The notes under the pieces: model-generated
Told to the model about the DNA's origin: nothing
The model's database searches: none
What the model saw: the letters and a program-made list of their open reading frames with translations, nothing else
Shown here: piece by piece, positions 12,133 to 24,100 of the stretch
How positions within the stretch are numbered: position 1 is the first letter of the stretch
Layout: each line of letters begins with the position of its first letter
Origin: Heterobilharzia americana
Taxonomy: Eukaryota; Platyhelminthes; Trematoda; Strigeidida; Schistosomatidae
DNA length: 64,000 nt
Assembly (NCBI GenBank): GCA_944470555.2
Contig: OX104130.1
Location: 58,003,491-58,067,490, forward strand
Direction: 5' to 3'
Program-made: the position numbers and the translations under genes

Positions 12133-15100
12133 GTAAGAAGTGTACATCGGCTGTTTAATTGTCTCATTTAGCTTCAAATGAAATGATCAATGTGGAAGGT
12201 GAAGTCGAATCTGAACACTTAGGCAGTTCAAAAGAAAAGCAAAATGGAATTTCTAACGGGATCCATATCAGCAGTGATGTTGAACATAACGAGTTGGATG
12301 AAAAAGAAGGTGATGACCCATTTATCGAAGGGAATGGTATCTCACCAGAGTATACAACTATCGTAATTTCTACTATACATATTCTTCACACTTTGTTTTT
12401 TTTTCTTAGATTAACCGTAAAACAAGATGGCGAACATGTTTAAATATGAAGAATACAAGTGTAGGAGTTGAGAACTTAACAGAAGAATATGTTTATTTTA
12501 TTCGAATCACAAAAGGTTATATTAATGCACCGAGTGATTTGAAACATACATTTAATTTTATGCCAAGTCAAATGCAATGGGGTTACATGAGAGGAAGCTT
12601 TCTGGAAAGTCTACTAAATTTACTAAAGCATGTATATGCTCCATTACTGAAAGAACAACAGTCAGTCTTACATCAACGTCAGAATAGACCGATAGATTAT
12701 GAACACAGTACTAAACCTATGAACAGTGATGAGAAAGAAAATTTGAATGTTGATGTAAAGAACGGACAAGATGAAGAAAAGGTGTTACCAGAAACGAGGG
12801 ATGAATTTTTGATAAATATACGGAAATTTTATCGTATTGTAGAAACAACTATCCATCAGTTGAATAGTGACATTGTTTTAGAAGTACCAGATTTAGATGT
12901 CACCGGTGAAGAAGATGAAATTGTGAAAAGTTCAAAGTTTTTAATTATTGAAAAAACTATCATATCTTGGAATCGACAAGTAAGACTTTACAGTTAGATT
13001 AAACTATACTATACATTTCTCTTTCTTGTAGATTCGTCAAACATTAGACACTTTACTAGAAAAAACTCCAGATGGTACAAGTCCATTGAATCTAATTGAT
13101 TATTGGCGTGATCGAAATTTAATTCTTGGTACACTAATTGAACAGTTAAAACGTTCACCTGTTGTAAGATTTTATCATTTACATCAATTACAAGAAAATG
13201 ATGCATATACTGCATTATATAGTGAGATAAACAGTTTGTATATACAAGCTAGAGATAATGTCAAGTAATTTCAATTCATTTTATTTAAATTTGCATCAGA
13301 TTTCTATCTTTATTAGAGAGACATTTTAAAACACTTACATTTGGAAATAAATTTGAGTCAATCATAGACATTATATATCCTCTGATGCAGACATTTCATA
13401 TGATATGGGTTTTGTCAAGATACTATAATCGTGATGAGAATATGTTACAGTTATTTGAAAGAACTGCACTAACCATAGTGAATCGAGTTGTTCGAGCTAT
13501 TGACTTGCCAAATTTATTTCAGTAGGTTTCTTCTTCTTTTTTTTTATGCGGAATAATTTCTATTTAGCTCTGATGTGAAACAGTCTATTTCCTTGATAAA
13601 AATTGCCATTAATTTATTAAATCATTGGAAATCAGTTTATTATCAAAAACGTGCTGAAATTGAAACAGTTGGTCGTGATGCACGTTGGGAATTTGATAAA
13701 ATCAAATTGTTTGGATATACAGACTTTACATGCTTAATATGCGAAAATCTTTTAGAAATTTTTACAACAATAGAAGATTTTCAAAATATTTTTGGTTCAG
13801 AACTTAAATCAGTTACATGTGATCCTAAGAAGATAGATGAAGCAAGTAAACATGTGAAAAATATTATTGAAAATTTTCATGAGGTAATACTACTTTTTAT
13901 AAACTAACTAGAAATTATCCTTTCAGATTAGAAATGATCCATTCAACAAAGAAAATAAAAGTTGGTGGGATGAAGAGTTACAAAAGTTTCATGAAGTTGT
14001 TCAACATCTTGAACATGAAGCGAATTCACTCATCAATGATTCATTTACATTATTACGATCTAGTGAATCAGCATTTGATGTTTGGTGTAAATTTCGACAT
14101 ATTAAAACGCGACCAAAAATTCATGATTTATTAAATGAAAAATTTGTCGACATTTTAAAACAATATGAAAAAGAATTAGAAAATGTCAGTAGAATATTTA
14201 ATGATGGTTCAGTTTTGCCACCATTCTATGATGGTCAGCAACACGAGATGATAATTCGTGTACTGACAAAGTTTACACCACCAATTTCTGGACTAATTCA
14301 ATGGGAGAGACATTTGTTAGGTTGTATTAAAAAACCAATTTTGAAATTTTGAAAGTTGATGAACTAATGCGGAATGAAGAAGGTAAATCTGTACGTAATC
14401 AGTATATTGTAATTGGTAAACAAATGAAAAGTTACGAAGAACAATTGTATAAACATTGGATGGCTCATATAGAACAGTCATTTGATCAATATCTGAGTCA
14501 AAACCTATTAAAACGGCAAGATGTAATGAAAACGTTAGTTAGTTCAAGATTACCTTCTTTGCACGCAAGTCGTTTAAGTATAAACTCTTCAAAAAGTGAA
14601 CAAAATTCAAGCGAATCTAGTAAAATCGCTACGGAGTTTGGTAAGCATGGTGTTATTCTCAATTTTTCATGGAACTTCGCGTTTAGAAACAACATTAAAA
14701 TCAGTTTTGATGCAATTCGATATAAGTCAGATATTTTTTGAGAAATGGGTTCCACAATCGTTTGATTCTTTTTCTCTCAAAACTCTTGAACGGTGCGCAA
14801 GTTTAGTCACTATGAGTTCATCATGGACTGAAATCAGTTAGAGGAACATTGGAAAACTGGGAGAACTGAACAGCTGCTTCGTTATATCATGGGACTCCTC
14901 AGCAGCAGGCACCCATGGCCCCGCCTCGCCAGGGATCGAGCCCACGACTTTCGGGTTCCACAGCCAGCACGTTACTATTGAGCCGTCGGGTCGGAATCCA
15001 GTGGTCCATATTTCTTACTTCTGTCATGTCACGATATAGCATGACCTACATCCAATATTGTCTTTGAATAACTGTCCTCATGTTCGACTTGGTTAGCTCC

Positions 15101-18100
15101 ACTGGTCACTAGAGGTCGGCTATGGTGTGAACTGACAGAAGTTGTAACTATGCACCATTGTATTCTGATCCAGTGGCTCATTAGTAACGTGCTGGCCATG
15201 GAACCTGAAGGTCCTAGGCTCAAACCCTGGTGAGACGGGGTCATGGGTGTGCACTGTTGAGGAGTCCCATACAAGAACGAAACAGCTTTCCAATGCTCTC
15301 AGGTTTCTAGTGTTGCTCCAACTGATATCAGTCCAAGATGAATATCAACCCTAAGTCAATTATTAACTTCCCAAAAACCTTCATGTTTCATTCATTTCAC
15401 TTGCGCATAACACAGTCTTACAGGGAGTTAATTGTAACCTGACTAACCTGGCTTCACCAAAAACGATACTTTTGAATTTCCAGTTATACCAAGTTGATTA
15501 ACATTCAGTAGCATGAAATCCGGTTTCACTGCTTCCTGTTGACTGACTGGACATCACCTTGGAAGCTTTATTGATAAGCTTTGATCAGTATAATTGACCA
15601 AGTAGCTGCCCTGCCTAAAAATGTATTCATATACAGTTTCATATTTGGTATGGTACAACGACACAAAGATTCAAAAGGTTATCCAACCGTTGTATAGTCT
15701 TTATCTAGTCAGCTTTCATGTACTAATGTAGCGGAGTATAGTCCAACCGACATGTAGAATTATCACCTCTTTCACAAATTTATGTGAACTATAGTCATGA
15801 TTTGATGGAATAGCATCGGTTATACTGGGCGCCGAACGAAAAGTATTTGTATGTCATACCTTGTTCGAAATAAAATAATTCCAATGTTTCTCACGGAAGT
15901 TTGGCCCGAACTTCTTCAGGGATATAATCGAAGTTAAAATATCAACGATATATTATTGAATTCAAAAATGTGTACTTCATCTCTTTGTCCAATCATCTTC
16001 GTATACTCATTGTTTTTCTAAAATACGATTACAAATCAATGTGCAACTGTATCTCTTGTTGTGTGTTGCGTATGTATGCATGTTATTTACATTCTACTTC
16101 ACTGTAAATATGAGACGAAATAGGGTCACAGATGACATTGTAGTCACTCGGCAATTTTATGTACAATAAAGCATACAAAGTGTGTCATTTCGGTTGGCAT
16201 TTAGGGATGAATTTCCCGAAGTATTGTGGAAAGGAATGGTGATGACAATAATAGTGAGTCAAATCAATTCAGACTTTTTTTTGATGAAGGGATACTGAAG
16301 ATAAGAGTGGTGTTACAGTTAAATTCTAGAATCCCTCTTGGTATTTAAGAATTAGTAATTGCCAGTAGACAGCTTTGCGTATTCCATCTCTTCTGTCCAA
16401 GCTATCTGGATTAGCCCACATAGGTAGAGCATCGACTGCCAATCTCTCTTGGTGTAACCTAAAACCATTTTTCGGAACCTTGTTTGTGTCAGAGTCAATC
16501 TCTTGGCTCATTTTTCTACGGTGTAACGCAATTACCGATTTGTTTTCCAGCTTTTTAATCTCCGCTGATGTTTTGGAGTCTGCTGTATGCATAGTCGACT
16601 CTCTAACACCCTTACACTTACCTGCTTGGCTGTCTCCTCCAAACATACAGCATTAGAATCATAAACGCAGTTTTGTTGGTTTTCTTTCGAAACTACGTCT
16701 TAAACGTATATGCGGTTGGGACATAGGGTAATCGTGGGTTCCTAGAGGAACATAGGACTTTAGTAGTAAGCCTCCGTTCCACTCAATTCTCTGTAATCTT
16801 TAGAATCTGGCTCCACGACAGCTCAGAAGCTCTCTTTTCTTCCTCACATGATCTCCTCCATATCACTCTTGCCTCGGACACCCAACTCGTCGTTTCTCAT
16901 GCAGGTTCCACTTGAGTGCCTGGTGCGTGATGTCCCCAGTTGGCCTTCTCAGTGTATGCCCAATCCATGTCCACTTCCTTCTGCATATTTGTTGAGCGAT
17001 AGCTTCTTGGTTGGTTCGTTGCCCGGCCAGAGTTCCTTGTTCCTTATTCTTACTATTCTGGCCATCTGATCTTCAGTAACGAGCCAGCGTAGGCTGTTTT
17101 TGATGAATGTCTGTAGTTTGTTGGAAATCCCTTTCATAACGCGCCAAGAACTGACTTGACGTTGGTGTTGAAAATGCGGATCTTGTTCTTTATGCTGAAC
17201 GCAAAAGATCCACACAGTGGTTTCCGATTAATGAACGCCTGTCTTGCTTTTCTAATTCTGACTGCTTGAAGTCCTCGTCTGTGCCACCACTGCCTGTAGT
17301 TGAAACGATGCTGCCTAGATAGGTGGGTGAAAGAAGCTATTTCATTTAAGTTTCTCGCGTTGATGGTGATTGGATCTCGCTGTTGGTTGTGGTGGTGTTG
17401 GTTGGGTATCCTCATCATCTCTGTCTTCTCTACGTTCACCTGAAGGAAGTCCGTCTTCGCTGCCTCATCTATTCTATCAACTTGTTGGTTTTTGCTTGTA
17501 GATCTTGAAGTTTGTGCGACATTAGACATAAATGCTCGTCGGCGAAATCCAAATCTCTTAAGGTCTTTTCATCGGCCAAACGGCCTACACCTATCTTCTC
17601 AAAGCTCCTCACACTTTCTTGCATGATCCAGTCCACTCCAGTTCACCACAATCAGGAAGATCATCAGTGATAGTAGGCAGCAACCTTGTCTTACTCCTCT
17701 CCCCACTTCAAAGGCATCTCTTAGCTTTCCATTTTGAATCACTTGGCATGTAGCACCATGCAGCATATAGCTGTTGAATGAGGTTGATAAAGGTTTGTGG
17801 TACTAAAACCGCAGTGTTGAAGTAATAGCCTGGCAACTTAGTTTTCGATCGACGCTATCGAAGGCCTTGTCAAAATCGATGAAATTGAGGTAAAGATCCA
17901 GTTGACCGTCATTCTACGTTATGTTCTATGATGATACGTATCTTTGCATAGTGCTGCAATTTGATCCGCACATGATTCGTTCTTCCTGATGCCAGCAAGC
18001 CTCTTGCGGTCGTAGTTTTGAATCCAACGCATCTTTTAGTCTCTGCAGGATGATGCGGCTTAATATTTTATTTTTTTTTGTGGACAGCAGCATGATTCCG

Positions 18101-21100
18101 TGCCTGTTCATGCAAACACTTAGGTAATCCACCCTTGTTTGGGAGTTTGACAAGGTAGCCTTTTTTCAGGGATGTTGCTCGATATCTCCCATTTTGTCTT
18201 GATGGCTGACTGATGTCAAGATGTTCTTTGTAGTTTCGTCCTTCACTTCAGCTTCTCTTCTGGGTCTTCAACTTCAACTCTGGTCTATTAGCACCAACTT
18301 CTTTGGAGGCTTTCAACTTGATTTTGAAGGCTGGTTCCTTGCACTAGGTAGTGGTGTGAGTGGTGTGAACCTACATCTGCTCCCCTTCTTCATCTTGTGT
18401 CAATTAGACTGACTGCGTCTCCACTTTCTTGAGATTCAGATGAAGTTGATCTGTGTTCATCTAGAGAAATCCATGTCGCTTGTGGATATCCTTGTGCTTG
18501 TACGCACTGCCTCCCTCCAATCACAAAATCGTTGAATGCACAGAAATCTGCAAGCAGTTCTCCATTCTCAGTCATCATTTCATCGAGCACTTCTCGACCC
18601 ATGATTGCATCTCTTCCAATGTTGTCCGCTCCCAGTTTGGCATTCATGCCACCCTACACATCAGAATTTTGATGTCCCCAACTGGGTAGGGGTCTTGTCC
18701 AGTGTTGATTCAAGTTGTCTGTGAAATTCCTCATTCTTATCTTCATCTGCATTATTTGTAGGAGCCTAGTGTAGCATTGTACGATTGTGACTTTCCCTTC
18801 TTTTGAGTGAATCCATCTTGCTATCATGGTTCTGATCCTGCAGGAGGAGATTGGTTCCCACTGCATGAGAGAGACAGAGCCTTTAATTCTCTTGGGACAT
18901 CATGATAGCCACTCGAATACTCAGTGTGCTCGTGGTTGTCGTCTGGGTGACAATATCACAGCAGATTAGATTATTGATGCTCCAGTTGAGAGTTTGGAGA
19001 GTCTACTTCCATTCCATCTACTTTCGTAAATTCCTAACACTTCTCGTCTGCAATCTGGGCTGCCTTGCTAGGTTAAAACATTGTGTGGACATTCCATGTC
19101 CCCACGTTTACTTTCGCTTTCATTGAGAGAAGGGAAGACACATCGGCCCATCGGCTTCCCGAAGGCTTTCACCAACCGGCATCACTTCGCCTCTCCGATT
19201 CCAGGGAGGAATAATTTTGTTTTTACTTTTTATATTTTGTTTGTGCTTTGAAGTTTCTTTAGCGACTGGATTTGTTTTACGGGGTAGGGTTGCTAGCCCT
19301 ATGTCCAACCTTCCCTCTTTATCAGGGCTTAGGACCGGCTAGTAATTAGTGATCGAGTTAACCAGGCAAAGTTACCTTTATGTCATATTTGCTGAGAATT
19401 CTTCTAATTTCTTCTGAAGTCTTTATACGATATGGAATTATCAACGTGTTGGTCCATTTCTTCAAAGAAAGTTTCGAGTATATTACTAACTGCGTTTCAT
19501 AAGACTGTTTTCACAAAATTTTTGGGATAGTTATTTGCTCTAAGCGTGCAACAAACTGATTCTAACTCGTATTTTTCAGTCTTCGTTGTAACAAGACGAT
19601 AGCTCTGTTGATCAGATTTCAAGCGACTGGTAATTTAATGGATGGGCAGAGTGATAATCTGTCAGATATTCGTCAGAATTTCTCATCAAGTTCTAACATA
19701 TCCATGAAACAAAAACAGTCTTCTACATTAAATAAAATAAAATAAATGAAAAGCACTTATCTCTTCACAGCATAATTCAGTGTTCTAATCATCTATACCA
19801 AATTCATTTGAGCATCCGTTTTTATAGTAGACCAAACATTTAGTTAGAAGTAAGTAGTCACGGCTATGCCTTTTCAAGAAGGGAAGCAGACCAAAGTCAA
19901 CGATTAAGATGTATACGTTCACACCAGGCGATAAGCCTTTTTTGAATATGCCACCCAATTACAATAAAAGAAGCTATTTTTATCTCAAGAAACGTTTCTC
20001 TCGATACAGGTTGTTAAGTAACTGTTGTTGAGATGTAGTTTCTCATGTTTATGTAGAAGGATCTCATTTGCTTTCATCCGTCTCACATAACCATCAAACA
20101 TTTAGCTTTATAACTTCAGCTCGATTCTTGTATCAAGCAAAGACAAGCTTTTAAAAGATTTGTGTTTTAACTACTTGTTAATTATTTCTTTCAGCCAAAT
20201 ATGAATTGTTAGTCAATTTTCATCCAGATATTTTGGTGGCAATCACGGAAGCCAAACACCTAGAGGCGCTAGGTTTCAAAATACCAGAGCTTGTAACTAA
20301 TGCTGTGCTTAAAGTAAGGAATTTCATTGCTGTAATAAAACTCCAGCCTTTAAACCTGTCTTCACTAATATGTATACATACATGAATTTTGATTTCATTT
20401 TTTATGTGCTTTTCTCTATCAAGGTCCAAAGTGCCTCTACAAGATATTCAGGGGATCTGTACTAGCATTCATTCTTGAATCTAAGAAAGTTGTGGAGAAG
20501 TTTGAGTTCCTGTGTATTTTTGAGTACTGATGAGGGTGTAGTTTTTCAATCTCTGTTGTCTACATCAAATAGCTTGCATCCGATGGAAACACTAAGTCAG
20601 TAATTCTGAGGCTGAGCAATGTAGGCTTGCCATGGGACTGATTTTAAGAGGTGAAGTGACTGGTATATAGTGTGGCACCGTAGAATGAAAGATTTTTGCA
20701 CTGGATTAGCATCTGTAAGAGTCTAACGACTCCCTGGACGGGTTCGAGAGACTATGCAACTCAGTGCCTTGAAACAGTAGCATATATGACTTAGAATTGG
20801 AACTTGTGGCGGTCATATTACAATCTTTCTGTTTCTTCCATTACTGAAAAGTAAAACAAAGTAATGAATTCTTGCTTGAATATGTCTTTTAGATTGCTTC
20901 TTTGATAACCCACTTCCGTTTTGTATTCATTGTCTCTCATATTTCCTGTCTACATAATAATCCCGACCGATAGCTGCTACCTTGACGTGGTAGTCGGGCT
21001 TGCATATCACAATGACCCAACGAGCTACGCTGGTGGAACGCTTGTTCCCTCGAGGTCCTACCATACCAGAAAGGTCTGTTGGATAGTGGTTAGACGAAAA

Positions 21101-24100
21101 GTAGTTACCGTTATAGTGTAAATTGCTACACTATGATGGGGGTCTGAGGGCGAAGTCGTACTGCTGCTAGCTGGATGGGGTGTGACAGCATTAAGGTGTT
21201 TCCCTTGGATGACCAGCAGTGCCATGCTGATGCTGCCTTCTCAGTGGAAGGGGGGTTAGAAAAGGTCGGCCCTAAAAATAACACACTCCACCACGCCCCA
21301 CGGTCTGCCGGGCCGGCGGTGTTGGTTCACTTGTCGTTTCTGGGTAGTCGTAAAGTGTATTAGCAGATTCATTTTGTGTAATACAATAAATACTGAGGGA
21401 TTTTATTCCTTCCTAATGATACTAATAATACCATCTGGTTTTTTCGACATCAGTAAATGGAACGAGATTTGGACACGTTCAATATTAATTAACTAAAGGA
21501 AGGATATAAAGCTCAATATTTTTCGTTCATTGTAACTTGGTCAAGTTTCGACGTACGTCATTCATATGAATTACCAACACCAACTCGCATGTGACAGTTG
21601 AGGTGAACTTGAATACTGATTATGATACAATCATATTTCCCGAGTACGATTTAATTTCAGTCACAGAACTCTGAGATGAGTGATATGTCAACATTTTCTA
21701 TGCACACACCAAATCTGTCATATTTTGTTACTTATTTTAGCAGATGAGAATACGATTGATTTGTAATCACTCAATGAGAACGCCTGCTTATGTTCGCCTT
21801 AATTACATAAGTCCCAAGTTCTTTTAGTGACGAATAAGGTTATTTCAAAATGGGATGACGTTAAATGTCACTCTAGCAACTGATGAGATAGCCATTTACA
21901 TTCCCTAATTTATGGAAAAGTACTTTCCTGGGTTAAATATGGAAACCTGATTGGTCATTTCAGAGGTTGTTAGGGTGGCCTTTAAAGTCACTCTTCAAAG
22001 TGCTTTATTGCTATGATATTTGTAAAACATGCCAGCGATCACCATTCCAAATTCTCAGCTAGATTCTAAGGTCCACAGAAGATGGTTGCTCGGGTGAAGT
22101 TGATTTCAGTTTAAAAGATGGATTATAAACGGAACTTCATGTAATAAAGTTGGAAACCACTGCACTAGTGAAGTGATTTGCTACTTCATCGATCACATTT
22201 CACTTGAAGTCTAACCATTTAAAATTTACGTGGGCAATTAAATTTTCATATTATACTGAATATCTGCAGCTAGCACTATGAATGTTCTAGAAACTTTAAG
22301 TTTCGAAGTCAGCGGCAACACTGCTTCTATTCAGTTGATTTTCAACATTTACACAATGCAGTTATCCACAATTTCTTTATGCGTGTTTGTATCTTTATGA
22401 ATTATCACTAACGGTGACGTTTAGGCAGACTCGATTTTATTTAAGCGATTTCAAAAATTTTATCTGATTGCCTATAAATCGTTAAAAATTAGTTTGAACG
22501 CATCAGTAGACATTTTTAATAAAATCAGTTGTTCCATTTATATTCCAACGAGACAGTTTTAGACTGAGTATTAATAAAATGACAATCAAATAATAACCTG
22601 AAGTAAAGTGGTGCGGTTGATTGATAGTTAGCGACCAGTCATCATTAGAAATACTTCAAAATGTGCTAAATGTCCTTTAGCTGAATCCATATCTTCTGAA
22701 GCATGGAAAAGTTTTGAAAGTGAGGTACTAAAGAACGCTTATCCCTCTAAGAAAATTGACCCAAAATCGCTACTACAAAGATTTATTTGAACAACCGTTT
22801 TTTCTCTGTGATTTACAACAAGACTCATTTTGTTCCCCAAATCTTAACCACTATATTCGTTATACGCGGTTAAATAGACATACAGACTAAATCAATGTAG
22901 AACCTCGCACACAGGTGCATTGACTCAACTTACTACACTTCACAGTAGCATACAAGGAAAAAGTGAACCAAAAAAGAGTGATATCAAAGTAGACGAAGTT
23001 AAGTGAGAGAATAAACAGTTTGGAGATGAAGTTTAATCTAAATATTCAACATTTAGATGTCGATGAGTGAATGTATCTATGCCATTGTGACCAATTTTCA
23101 GCCATGTTACCCAGAGTCCTCAACCACTGATTCCTATCGTTTTGAAGACCCCAGGCAGGTAGTCTACATCTGCCAACACGGCTCGAGCCAACAGTCAGGG
23201 ATTTCATCGACTAGTGCCACGTCATGAACTTGTCAGGAAATAATGAAATCAGTTTTATTGTTTTAGTGTAAAATCTAAACAGTAGCGTGAACGCATACAC
23301 AACGGGCTTCATCCACTATCGAGTATGTCCATCATTACCGAGTTTCGATTCTTCAATTGTGTTCCTTTAAAGCTATCCCTTTTTGACGTTTTAGTTTGCA
23401 AAATGGTTGGCCAACTGGCATCTTATTGTATATTTTTGTATATATCTATGTTTCTAACATTCAAAATTAGGAATCAAATTATTTGTGTTATGTGGGGAAG
23501 TTAAAACTTTTGGTAAAACAATGTCACCAGTTATTTTTACAACTTGATCCTGTTGAATTAACTATACTCGAACCATATGTAATCAATTTGAGAACGATTA
23601 TGAAACCTGGATGGGATATAATAAATTGGAAAAGTCTTAGTATATCTGAGTTTATCACTAAGGTGGAAGAAGAACTGAATCGATTTACTTCATTATGTAA
23701 TTTATGCAAAAAGACAGCTGGAGACATTGAAATGCGTTTGGAAGCGATTGGATCAGCTGACTTATTTCCAACACCAAAATGGATAGATGAATATCAAAAG
23801 ACAGCCATGGGAGGATTTTTCACTTGCAAGGTACGACTAAAAGCGTTTTTGTCTTCCTATATTAATCTTCCTAACTATGTCTGAGATGTTGACCAGATAA
23901 TAACGGAGTAGAAGCCATAATTCTCTTCGTTCCAGAATATCGTATCATGATAAGGTACTCATATGGGACGATACTACTAAATATTAAAGTGTAGGAATAT
24001 ACTTCCTGTCAAGCTAAACACTAATTGCTCACCGAACACTACTGGTACTTATTAACAGTTATTACCAGGGAATATTCAGTCGACCATAACTGGTATGCTG

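Noticed and set aside
14641..14841. Coding continuation of exon 7 past 14,640 in two frames
   Set aside because: The readings do not match the family, whereas gtaagc at 14,641 joins exon 8 in the correct phase with perfect homology.
15880..15930. Another hammerhead (CTGAAGA ... GAAAC, minus strand)
   Set aside because: The hairpin between the boxes is not adjacent to GAAA, and no cleavage-side partner strand is evident.
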